DNA of 64,000 bases, taken from positions 1,054,001 to 1,118,000 of the forward strand of contig NC_134379.1 in assembly GCF_035582795.1 (NCBI RefSeq). Direction: 5' to 3'. Under the pieces are notes generated by a model. The model searched no databases. It had not been told where the DNA came from and saw only the letters and a list, made by a program, of their open reading frames with translations. Positions 1 to 12,600 of this stretch are shown here, in pieces (within the stretch, counting starts at the first letter, position 1; every line of letters begins with the position of its first letter). The DNA comes from Mycteria americana. Taxonomy: Eukaryota > Chordata > Aves > Ciconiiformes > Ciconiidae. The position numbers and the translations under genes are program-made.

Positions 1-550
1 AGGTCTGAGAAGAGCAACTTCTGCTTGGGCGTTTATAAATCCCATGTCCCTGCTCTGACGAGTGCCACTGCACAGAAGGCAGAGCGCTCTTCCATGGCAG
101 TCAGGCCTGGAATAGCTCTTGTGTCTCTGAGTAAACTATTCCAAATACTTCAGCTGCAGCTTTGTAGCAGAAAATCTTGCAGGCCATGAATGGTGCAGGG
201 CTGTAATGGCTGCCCACGGGCAGCTGTCTGCCTGCAGTGCGACCACATTGCAGCGTGGTGGCTAATGAAACCTGCGCTGTGCTCCTCCAGAGCTAGCAAG
301 CTGCTATTTCAGTTAAACTGCACTGCATAAGCTGGGCTAACGTAAGATCTATCCCAAACTGCTGTTGAATACAGTCCACTCATGAGGAGTGTTCATTCCT
401 GCTGCTAATTCACTTCCTCTGAACTCCACAGGCTGAATTCTTGCCCCTTCCCCTCCCTTCTCTCACAATATGCCTCATAAAGCAGAATGCTGACTTGCCA
501 GCCCCTTCCCACACAATGCATTGCTTCCCACAAGGCTTTGACTCTTTCAG
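1..550 (+). other. CLUH intron, incomplete at window edge
   Basis: Intronic sequence ending in the CTTTCAG acceptor at 544-550. No upstream CLUH exon is recognisable in it; the preceding exon, expected to encode the residues just before TRDWNEEL, lies outside the window. Confidence 0.7.
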
Positions 551-643
551 ACCAGAGACTGGAACGAGGAGCTGCAGACCACGCGAGAGCTGCCGCGCAA
601 GAACCTGCCCGAGAGGCTGCTGAGAGAACGAGCCATTTTCAAG
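551..643 (+). CDS. CLUH: CLUH exon A (first in window)
   Basis: 93 nt, phase 0 to 0, codes residues 1-31 of the visible product, beginning [14 protein letters not shown] and ending RERAIFK inside the Clu domain. The acceptor is ...CTTTCAG and the donor GTAACT at 644. The preceding exon lies outside the window. Confidence 0.93.
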
Positions 644-3600
644 GTAACTTTGGGATGTGCAGGCAACTCCTCGCGCAGCCCCTTCTCTGCTGCCCATATC
701 GCATCTGGACGCTTCACCTGGGCTACCCTTTAGAAGTGGCAAGAGGAGGATCCCTGTTCATAAGCTAAGGGGTCTTGTTCTCTCTTGCACGTCTGCCTTC
801 TGCTCCCAGCCCCACGGGGAAGAGTTGTGCTCCGTGACCCCGTGTCTCCCTGCTGACCCCAAGGCAGCCTCCTCTTAGTCCTCTGCTGTTCTGTCGGATC
901 CAGTCCTCCCTCGAGTGGGTGGGAGGAACAGGGGGAGGGGGGACACACTTAGATCTAAGCCCTCCTCTGCAGACAGCTGATGAGCCTGAGCCATGCTGAT
1001 CTCTAATGTTCTGGCTCCTGGAGCTTGTATCCAAGCCACTAGCCAGGCTCACAAAAGTAAAAGCCAGCTGACCTGCCTGCCTGCCGGAAGGCTATCAGGA
1101 GGACAGGAGTGAAGGAGAAATTTGCAGGGAGCTTTGAGAGCAAGGTGCTGGGAGGGTGGCAGCCCTTCCTTACCCAGCTTTCTCTCCACCTACCTCCAGG
1201 TTCACAGCGACTTCACTGCAGCAGCAACAAGAGGTGCTATGGCTGTCATTGATGGCAACGTCATGGCCATCAACCCCAGTGAAGAGACCAAGATGCAGAT
1301 GTTCATCTGGAACAACATTTTCTTCAGCCTGGGCTTTGACGTCCGTGACCACTATAAGGACTTTGGCGGAGATGTTGCTGCTTACGTAGCTCCTACCAAT
1401 GATCTCAATGGTGTGCGGACCTATAATGCTGTGGATGTAGAAGGGCTGTACACGCTGGGGACTGTAGTGGTGGATTACAGAGGTTACAGGGTGACAGCTC
1501 AGTCTATTATTCCTGGCATCTTGGAACGGGAGCAGGAACAGAGCGTCATCTATGGGTCAATAGACTTTGGCAAGACAGTTGTCTCACACCCCAAGTACCT
1601 GGAGCTGCTGGAGAAGACCAGCAGGCCGCTTAAGATCCAGAAGCACAAAGTCCTCAACGACAAGAATGAGGAGGTGGAGCTGTGCTCCTCGGTGGAGTGC
1701 AAAGGCATTATTGGCAATGACGGGCGTCACTATATCCTGGACCTGCTCCGCACTTTCCCTCCAGATCTAAACTTCCTGCCTGTCGAAGGGGAGGAGATGC
1801 CAGAGGAATGTAAGAAAATGGGGTTCCCCAAGCAGCACAGACACAAGCTTTGCTGTCTGCGGCAAGAGCTTGTTGATGCCTTTGTAGAACACAGGTGAGC
1901 TGAGCTCCCCCCTTCCTCCACCTGCAACTGGTAACGGTCCAAGTCAGGACCATGCTGTGTTGTCCCAGGGACATCACAACAGAGCTCCCAGAAGTGGGCA
2001 GCTAATTTCCCCATTGCTTGGCCATGCAGGTGCAATTACAGAACCTTCATTAACGAGAGGTGAAAACAGTAGGGATTCTGACAGGGTTACAGGGAGCCAG
2101 GGAAAGAGGTGGTTTGCTTTTTAGTCTCCAGATCTGTTTTTGTTGTTTCCTGTCCAAACACTTAGAAGTTCTTCTATCCCTGCAGATATGCTGTGCACCT
2201 GATGGCTAGGGAACGGGAAGGATGTATGCGTCTTTTTAAGGCTCTCCAGATGTCTTGAATGCTACTTTTTTTTTCCTAGAGGCTGAAAAAAAATTCCCTA
2301 TGGGAACTGCTGTAGGCACTTTTGTGGTGGGATGCGTTGGGATTTGGGCTCGCTCAGTGCAGGCGAGGAAGTGGGAGCTCTGGGAGCAGGACAGCTCGGA
2401 GTCGTGTGGTGCGGGCGCACGGTGCTGGCGATGTTAATGCTCCTGCTTCCGATGTGAAGGGCTGCAGGTGCTCTGCTATCACGGATGGTCAGAGCCTGTG
2501 CTTTGCTTGCTGGGAAGACAAGCCCTCCAGTTGCTGATGGAGGATCCCTGCCCGCTGAGCAACCAGTTCTGCAGCCAGCGCCCTTCCCAGTTCTGCCACG
2601 TGCCTGCAGGCAGGCTTTGCTGCTCCTTGGGAGAGCTTCCAGACCAGCAGCCTGCAGGACCGTGGCCGTAGGGTGCTGCTGCTGCTCCTCCTTGGCTAGC
2701 AGAGGCTGGGCCTCTCTCTGCTAAGGTCTCTTGGCAAAATTGCTGCTGGTTTGTGTTTGACTAGTCCTGTGCATCTGGCAGTGAGAGTCTTCCCAAGCTG
2801 TCTGCTGATGCTGCGCGTGGAAAGCAATTTGTTACCACTGCAAGGAGATTAGTTTCCCATTGTGATGGGTAATGAAAACCCACTTTTTTTTGCTTCTTCC
2901 AATAATCTAATGTGCCCTCCTTTGACTTTGGAAAGCTCATGGGAAGAGGGTGTACATCCTGCCTTTCCGTAGGGGAAATGGTATGGTCTGTAATGCTAAC
3001 TTTGTGAGTTTTTTCCTCGCAGAGCAGTGGTGATCCTCTTGGATTCTCCTGCCGTGCTGAATTCCTCTTTTCCTTTACTGTAGGTATCTCTTATTCATGA
3101 AGCTGGCTGCACTGCAGCTGATGCAGCAGAAAGCCAACAAGCAGGAGAGCTCAGGTGCGCTGGAAAATGGAGCCTCTCCGGAGAACGGTACTGCAGACAG
3201 CGAGAAGTCTGAGTCAGAGGATGGTAAAATAGATGATAACGTGACTGGACTTGATCAGGTGAAAGAGCTTGCTGAGACCATTGCATCTGATGATGGAACA
3301 GGTATTTCATCGTCAGCACCAGAAGCAGCCCCGGCCTCCTGCCCTGGCCGGTGGGCTGTGTCACTGCCAGGAGCTATGCCGGACGGGGGGTGGTCGGGGT
3401 GATTATTTGTTGTTAAACAGGACAAGCACTGCCGCCTTCTATCAATATTGCCTTAGCTCTTCACATAGAGCTGTTCACCCGCTAATGAATTAATCGCCCT
3501 GGGGGACGGTTGGGTGGGTGGGTGAGCGTCTCTGAACGCAGCAAGCCCATCAGCTCTGCCGCAGGAGCGAGAGCCTGGCCAGCAGGCTGGCCTGCAGGGT

Positions 3601-6600
3601 CGGCGGCTGGGGCTGGGCTGCCAGAGGCTTAGCGCAGGCGGAGGGGAGCGGGCTGTGGCAGGGCTGGGAAGCGTGCAATGCGCAGAGACCTTTGGGAATC
3701 CCAGGCTTGGATTTCTGAGTATCAGGGGAGGAGGGGGATGTCCATGGGTTTTCTGGGTCATCTTACGTGCTCTTGTTCAGACTTTGCATTTTCCAGCCAT
3801 CCTCCTTTCCAAATATCTTACAATTGATTGTTCTTATAATGGATTTCTGCAGAATGTGCCATCATTGCTGCTTTCAGTAACAGAACTTTTCTCTTAATTT
3901 AATAGCTCGGCTTGTCATTTTCTGAAATCCGCATTCATTTGTATTCTATTTTTCTTCCTGCTCCAGTGGATCCCAAAAGCAGAGAAGTGATTCGAAATGC
4001 TTGCAAGGCTGTAGGCTCCATTAGTGACACGTCATTTGACATTCGGTTTAACCCAGATATATTCTCACCAGGTATGTGTACAAAGAGCTGGCTTTAGTCC
4101 TCCTTCAGAGGATTGCTGCGTCCAGCCAGCTACAGACAAAAATTGTGTTCTGTAGCTAAGAATACTGCTGGCTTTTGGCTGGCTGGGCGTGGCGCAGAAT
4201 TCTGCGTGAAGCACAAAGATACAGAAAAGAGAAAGAAGTGTAATTGATTGCAATGCTCACACTACCAAATGCAGGCAGTAAGCTGTCTCCCACTGCTACG
4301 CTTGGGGGAGGTCTGCAGATTGCTGCCAAAAATCTTCTTGCGATTCTCCAGCATCCCAGCTGCTAGACCACATGAAAAGAAGCAGAGGGAGGGAAAAAAT
4401 TAAATTTGATCCTAATGTAGTAGTTCACACAAAAAACAACAGTTGCAGTTGAACGACTGATGTTGCGTCCTCAGTGAAGGGCAGGATTTGTTTTAGTAAC
4501 ATTGTGGTAAGCAGGTCACAGTGCCCTTTCAAATGCACGCATCAGTCGCAGGCATTGTATGTAGCTTTCCATGGCTGGAATAGGTATTTTTTTTTTTTTT
4601 ATTTGGAAATACAGAAGAAGCTCCCAGAGTGTTTATGGGGGTGAATACCGAGGCTGTATGCATGCCAATTGCAGGGGAATGGCCATATAGTTGAATTTAG
4701 CTTGGAATAAATGTGTCAGAAGGAGCATGTGTTTTTGAAACACCCAAGCATCTTCTAAGGCTGGTAAGGATTAGTGCTTTGGCACAGACTTCACCGCTAG
4801 AACTTAAAACCTTATTGTAATTTTGGTGTGCAAAAGCAAAAGGCTCTGAGTTTCTAGCAGTTGCGGTGTTTGCCGGTCCATCTGCTGAAACGTTCCCACT
4901 CCACTCTAGTCAGTTGACTCTTGCACTGGAAGTGTACACAGCACTTTGCAATGGGTAGAATGGACCAGATAAAGAGCAGAATTTGGGCTTTTAAAAGCTG
5001 CGTTAAGAATGAATGAGCGGGCAAGAGCAGCGCAGCTACTAACCAAGCAGAGCAGCTAATGCTCTTTCCATTGAAACATGTTGTAGAGTAGATGAGTTTT
5101 TGAAGAAGCATCTTTAATTCCAGGGAGACAGAATCACTTTAACTTTTTACCTGCTCTTACTATACGCTTTCTGTATATGACTTGTTTCTTCTTTGAGTTG
5201 ATGTGTTCTGTTTTTCTCTTTACTCTCCTAGGTGTTCGTTTTCCTGAGTCTAGCAAAGAGGAGGTGCAGGATCAGAAGCAGTTGCTGAAGGATGCTGCTG
5301 CGTTCTTGCTGTCGTGCCAGATCCCAGGTTTGGTAAGGAACTGAGGACCGGCAGTACCGTCCCCTCTGAAAGCTTGCCTCAAGCCTGGCCGCTCTGAGCA
5401 AGCACTGACACAGCGGTACACCAGCTTCGCCTCCCGAGCAAACGCTGTGTTCTCCTGCTGGCAGCCGAGTTCTGGCACCAGTGGTGAAGTACAGTGAACA
5501 GCGCAAGCATCTCTGGTGCAAGTGCAAGAGTGGTTTTCCATGTCCCGTCTTACCTCATGGCACAACTTTCCCACCTCAATCCAACAAAGAATTTTTGGCA
5601 CTAGTAATTAACAGCTATTGCTAAGAGTTTGGGACAATGAAGACCACATAAGTCATCCTCCCTAACCCCGTACATCTTACTGTATTATTTGACTTGGACT
5701 GTGACTCAATTGATGACTAATAATTTGGAGTGAACTGGGAAGTTGTTCTTACTAATATCTGTTGTAAAAACTCCCTCTGTAAGTCTTAAGCATTTTGGAT
5801 GCTTACCCATGCACCTGGCTAGATAAGAAATTCCAGCCTTTCCCTTCTGAAGACGCTCTCTAAATTGACTGCTAATGCATATGTTACAGCAGCACTGTAA
5901 CTAGGAGGGTAGAATTGATGATCTCCACTCCAAGAGGTTCAGGAGTTGTTGGTCTTGTATAGGAGGGGATTTTCCTTGCTGAAAAGTTCCTTCTGAACTC
6001 CAAATCCACTAGTTTTGTAGTCAGCATAACCTTTAAGGCCAGCTATTCAGCCTTTAAATAAAAAAGGAGGGGGAGTGAATCAGAAAAGGGCTTGGTGACT
6101 GTTGTTTTACAAGGTAGTTTATACATTAGCATATAAACCCAAAATGCTGCACAAGCATGCATGAGGGCAAGTTACAGGCTGGCTGCTGTAAGCAGGCAGT
6201 CCTCCATACTCCGTGTATCAGAGAGTAACTGGTGTTACTCCATGACGTGAATTAAGTGAGTCTTTATCAGCACTGCAACACAACTTAAAATGAAAGTGCC
6301 ATTTCCCCTTATCAGCTAAGTGTGTGCAACTCCATGTAGTCTTCTAATTGGAAATGTTTTTAGTTAGTGACTGTGAGGCCCTTAAAGAAGGGTTAGCCTG
6401 CTAGTTCCACAAGCATTAGTTAAATAAGCCATGCCAAAGGGAAAGCGGTTCTCATTGCCTGAGCCATAGGAGTCCTCCGAGTCCCTGCTCTGCTACCGAG
6501 TTCCTCTGTGGCCTCAGGCAAACCGCTGGAGGCTGTGTGCTGAGCTGTGCTGAACACCATCACTGTCTCCACTGGTCTCCTTGGGCCACTCCAGACACCG

Positions 6601-9600
6601 CGTGCTCAGCACTTGGTTACAATCCTCTGCGCTGCTCCACGGGGCCTTTGCCTCTGCTGGTTTTGCACAGGGAATTGGATGAAGCTGTTTTACTGTGACG
6701 GTCGATCTCTCCACAAGTTTCCCAGTGCTTATTGGGAGTGCTCATTCTCCACTGAGACGTAGGAGTAAAAACGGTACAAGTGGCAAGGAGTTTGCACAAA
6801 CTGCTTTGGGCTGTCTGCTGCAAGTGTTCCCCCTGCCTGCGTAGTGTGGTGGTCTCTGGTATACAGCACTCTACCCACCGAAAGAGCCTTGCTCGGGGTC
6901 GCTGTCGGCCTTCGGGGCCACCCTGAACCCCAGGTAACAGAGGTGCGTGCGACTGGCAGTCGGGGAGCAGCGGTCCTGCCCCCCTCGCCCTCGCAGAGCT
7001 GCGTGGATTGCCATCCCATTAGCGCTGGAGAAAGAGCTCTCCCTCCTGCTGCTGGCACGAGGCCGCTCCTGCTCGCGGCCCCGCGGCTGTGCAGGGGGCT
7101 CGGGGCTGTGGCCGCTCGGGCGTTCCTCTGTGCCGGATCCCAGAGCAGCAGTCCCACCCCAGAGGCAGAGCAGAGGAGGCACTACCCAGAGCTCCTGAGG
7201 AGTCTCTCCAGGCTGAACTTATCCGCTGTGCCGGCTGTGGAGCCTACGGCCCAAGGCAGGGAGCACCCAGCAGCCCTGGCTCCGGCTGATCAGTGCTCTG
7301 TACTTGCCAGTTCTTGCTGTGCTTGTAACTTAAATGTCATCTCTGGAAACTGCCTTCTCTGTCAGGCAATGCCTTTTCCCTCCTCAGATTTTTTTTTTTT
7401 AATTATTTTTCATTTTTTTTAAAAATTGAAATTCTTTCCTTCACGTTTGCTCTCTAACTGAAGTCTGCATACACCCTGCAGGTGAAAGACTGCCTGGATC
7501 ACACGGTGCTCCCGATGGATGGGGCTACCTTAGCAGAGGTCATGCACCAGAGGGGCATCAACATGCGTTATCTCGGCAAAGTGATCAGCTTCATCTCCAA
7601 GACCCCTGGCCGTGCTCAGCTGGATCACATTTTTGTAAGCATCAGGCTTAACTTCAGACTGACCTTTAAAACTGCAAAACTGCCTCTGGCATAATTTGCC
7701 CTGTATAGGGGGCAAATTGTTTGGCCAATTGTTTTCTCTGTGTAAAAATAAACAGCTTCACAAATAGAGGAAGAGGGAGAAGGACCTGTAAGTGGTGGAT
7801 GGGGCGTTTTGCTCCCAAATCCTTAATGGCTTTCATAATGTTAGAGGGTTCGAGCATCCTTTGGGGTAGAGAATTGCTTCAGGGATTCCCAAGTGTAATA
7901 GCAGGTAACACACAGTTGGATTTGAAGCCATGCATTGTTTAAGCCTCCAAGATCTGTCAGGAAAGGTGTTGCGAGCATGGCTGCCTGCGAGTATGCACAG
8001 GGCTGGTGCTGCGGTGGCTCCTGGAAGCACCGTTAGAGCTGAGCTGTGCCGCACGGGGTGGCTTGTGGTCACCGTGCAGGGGGCTCTTCCCCGGCTCCAG
8101 GAGTGTTGTCAAATGCAAAACAGTTCTGCGCTGCAGGGTAAGGACTGGAGAATGCGTCTTCTGCAGATCTTGATAAAAGCCCGCTTCAAAAGCAAAGCCT
8201 CTTTATCGTTGTTGTTGCTGACTGACTCACTCTCTGTTCTTTATTCCTTTGGGTAGAAAATAGGAATCAGTGAATTGATCACTCGATCGGCTAAGCACAT
8301 CTTCAAGACGTACCTCCAGGTATGACCCGCAGTCTAACCTCTTGCCTTGCGTGTCCTCTCCGATGACTTTTTTTCCCCGCAAATAGAGCTGCTGGAGTCT
8401 CTTTGCTCATTAGGCAGTTCCTAGGGGTTGCCTAGCAATGGGAAGTACAATCTCATTAGTGCTAAAATAGGTGCAGGCCTGCGCGTAAGGGAAAACAAGT
8501 TCCCACTTGAAGATAGCTTTCCCAGAGAGTAATCATTCATGCTTTTCTTCCCCAGGTTCTCACTCATTCTGTTGAAGTCACAGCTTGTTTTCCTTGTGAT
8601 ACCTTTTCCTCTTAAACAGTGTTGCTTTGGCCCCTCTGAGAAGCTGCTTTTAATTGCATGAACACAAGTGCTTCCTTACCTGCCCGTACATAGCACAGCA
8701 ATACACCTGGCTTTATTCCAGTGTCAAAATCTTCTTTACACGCTCTAGTTTCCCTGTCCCAGGTAGCAGCCCGAAATGGAACGATATGTTTGTGTGTGTG
8801 TGTAGGAATATACGTATCTCTCATATCTACATAATTCTGTCTGTGCTAGTTCCACTTGCAAATACTGCCTTCCTCTCCCTCTCCTGAAGATTTTCCTGTT
8901 TCTGGTAGGACTGGATTTGTGTGAGACTCAGGGTCGGAGTAGTGCCTGTGTGATGGCAGGTGTCTTCCACGACTGATTTCGGTGTCTCGCTGTAGGGCGT
9001 GGAGCTGTCGGGTTTATCAGCAGCCATCAGCCACTTCCTCAATTGCTTTCTAAGCTCCTTTCCAAATCCCATTGCCCATCTTCCAGCTGATGAGCTGGTC
9101 TCCAAGAAAAAGAACAAGAAAAGGAAAAACAGGAACCTTGGAAATGCTGATAACACTGCATGGGCCAGCATGACCCCTCAGGAGCTTTGGAAGAATATTT
9201 GTTCGGAAGCAAAGAACTACTTCGATTTTAGTCTTGAATGGTAAGCAGAGCAAACTACCCTCGCTTGTGTCTGGACTCTCACCAGACGTCTGTAGCTCTT
9301 ATTGTTCTTTAACAGGACCTGCCTTTTGGACTTGTTTTTCTGTTTCAATATAAATTTGTACTCTTGAGGGTGTTTTACGGGCTTATAATGGAAAGAAATC
9401 GGGCAAAGAGCAGCAGGGGCAAGTGTAACTGAAATTTGAAATGAGACAAAACCTATGAGGCAGAGGCAGGTAGGAAAACCAGAGGAGAAAGGGAAACCTC
9501 TCCTCAGTGGTGCAGAGGGGAGCAGAAGGCAAGAAGCTGAAGGAGTGTAGTCAAAAGATACTTGTCTGTATAGGCGATGATTTAGGCTGAAGGGAGCTTA

Positions 9601-12600
9601 TGTTCCAAAAACAAGGACAGCTTCTCCTGTATCTGAAACGGAGATGGTGAATAAGGCTGCTGGAAGGTGCAGATAGTGACTGTTAAACTGGAAGTACAAG
9701 CAGAGTGGCCCAAGAGAAAAACCATGACTAGTTGGCTAATCAGTGATCGTCCCTTCAGGTCAGGGACAGCTCACTCTTTACCAAGAGCTGAAGGCATTCA
9801 GACTCTCGCCTAAACTGTGCAGGGAGCTTTGAAGAGAACACACGCAGGATTTCAGTAAAAAGTACTGTTGTGCATCTCTGAGCTTTAATAGACCATTAGC
9901 AACCGCTGTAGCGTTAGTCATTGGTTTCGGTTAGCACCCAGCTGTACAGGGACCTGTGCTTCCGCTGCACCACAGTGGAGCGATGTCCTTGAGCAGAGGC
10001 TTACCTGAGAGCTGAAGCTTGTGTGTGCTTTTTCCAGTGAGAATGCTGACCAAGCAGCTGAAGTGTATAACCTACAGAAAATCACCCTGCTTCGTGAAAT
10101 CTCCCTCAAAACTGGAGTCCAAGTAAGATCCACGTCTTCCCTCCCTTCCCCATCGTGTTCTGTACTGAGAAACATGAAGAGTAAGTGCAGACTACTTTGC
10201 AGGGGACAGCCTTTCAGACAGACACTGCGAGCCCCTAAAGGTCTTTGTGGTGTTAATGTTGGAATACAGGTTCTAGCCCTGGGGAGAGAGATTTCTAATC
10301 CAGTTCCCTTTTAGGGTAAACTTGCTGTGCCTCTCCCTTGGAAGATTAGCCAGCCTGAATACAATTCCTGTAGCTTGCTCTTCTGACAAACCAAACTCGC
10401 ATCTTAAGTTCATGCACACGCATACTCCCCATCCAAAGAGAAGCAGCTCTCTGGCTGAGCAGAGCAGGACTCCAGGGTTGTCCTGGCTTCAAGAACAGGG
10501 GGTTTCCTTCCCCACAGCACTGCCTTCTCGCTCCTCTGTGGGGTGCGGGAGTTTGGCTGGATGGGGTTCCTCTGTTGGGGCTCCAGTACTGGCACGACCG
10601 TGCCTTGGCGCTGCCGTGCGATTTTGCCATGCACACGTGGTGGTTCACGCCTACGCGTGACCTTCTTTCAAAAGTCTGTCCCCAGGTAGTGAGACAGGAG
10701 ATGTTTCAACTGTGAATCCGCATGCAGAATTCAAGGCTCATTTTCCCCTCATTTCTTGCCAAGTACCTATGAGAGCCGTGACCATGACCTCTGGTCTTTT
10801 TGGTTCCTCCAGATACTGCTGAAAGAGTACAACTTTGACAACAGGCACAAGCCCACCTTCACAGAAGAGGATATTCTCAACATCTTCCCTGTAGTGAAGC
10901 ACGTAAACCCCAAGGCCTCAGATGCTTTCCACTTCTTCCAGAGCGGGCAAGCAAAGGTTCAGCAAGGTACAGACCCAACATGCCTCTGCCTCTTGAGGCA
11001 GCTGCTGATAAAAGGAAGAGCAGGGTATGTGTGGCGTGGCCCGCTGCCCTCCACCACTATACCCCCGCCCACCCCGTTTTGGCACAGAATCGTGGTCTCC
11101 AAGACCATCTGAAACGCCCGCCTGCTGTAAAGTTACCAACAGTGAACAAGGGTGGATGCAGGGCAGCAATTTCCTTCTCCTAGGTTTTAGGCATTATGCA
11201 AGGCAGTGACCTATGGCTACGTATCCCACCAGTGTCTTCACGTCATGGGCCACGCGCTTCTCCAGTAGTATTAGGGGTTATCTAACATAGGTGCGTACGT
11301 GAATGTAACTTTTTTCAGGTTTCTTGAAGGAGGGCTGTGAGCTCATCAATGAAGCCTTAAACTTGTTCAACAATGTGTATGGTGCTATGCATGTAGAAAT
11401 CTGTGCCTGCCTGAGGCTACTAGCTCGTCTCAACTACATCATGGGAGATTATTCAGAGGTAAGCAAGGGCTCGGACGGGGTCTGTTTAGGCCTCTCATTC
11501 CTTCCCCATGCTTGCTTCCTCAAGTGCACGGCACTGCGTGACTTGCTCTGGGGTCTTCTGTTCTGTTTAGGCCTTAAGTAATCAGCAGAAAGCGGTGCTA
11601 ATGAGTGAGAGGGTCCTGGGTATTGAACATCCCAACACGATTCAAGAATACGTGAGTACAGGGTGCTGGGGGAGAAGCAGCACCTCGTGTGTCCACCTGG
11701 AGTCTGTGAGCCTTAAGTTGTGTCTGCATCTAGAAAACAGCTGCAGTTCTCCTTCCTTCTGCAGCGTTCTTCCCAGAATCTTCCGCTCTCATCACAAGTC
11801 TTGTATCTTATGCTTTGTAAACCGAACACCTAAGTGTTTGCATTATAAGCGTCCTGCATGGTCAGTATTTGTCCTACTTAGTTTAGAATTTTGGGGGTTT
11901 GTCTGCTGAATGTTTATTTATATTCATTAATTCTGCTGGTTTTTGCCCTGGGCTTATGTCAAAAACAAAGAAAGAGAGAGAATCCCGCCCAAAAGCGCAA
12001 TCAGAATATCGTATACATACGGGTCAGTTTTGAAGTTACTCCTTGAGGTGCGCAAGAGAAACTGAAATGAGACACTTCAGCTTCCTCGGTACCGTGTCTT
12101 ACGTGGTACCTCAGCGGAGCTGTAAACCAACCAGCAGACTGGGACTCTTCTGAGTGGTTGAAATCCTTTTTAACCACAAAGGAAGACCTTTTTATTTGTG
12201 TGCAGCTGAGAGAAGGAGAAGAAAGGAGAGATTAATTTGCTTTACAGAGCGGTAAGTAAAAACCATTCATGCAGGGTTACTTCTTTTGTTACAGATGCAC
12301 CTTGCTTTGTACTGCTTTGCGAACAGCCAACTCTCCACAGCGTTGAACTTACTGTACCGTGCACGCTACCTCATGCTATTGGTATTTGGGGAGGATCACC
12401 CAGAAATGGCCCTCTTAGATGTAAGTAAGCTTTTAGAGTCTTCAAGTTTCTAATCTCCAAGAAACCTTTTGGCCTTTAAGATGCCCTTAGTGCTGGCTAT
12501 TTAAAATAAACATTTAGGCGCTGCTTTTTCCTCCCTGCGTTACTACCAGTTAGTGCTATTAGAAGGAGGGAGAAAAGGAGCTGGACTCTTTAGCTGGGAA

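Noticed and set aside
6844-7422. 192-codon + frame and overlapping 142- and 103-codon - frames in a CLUH intron
   Set aside because: Mutually overlapping, low-complexity products in a GC-rich intron pocket, with no conserved motif and no need for an exon between CLUH residues 404 and 405.
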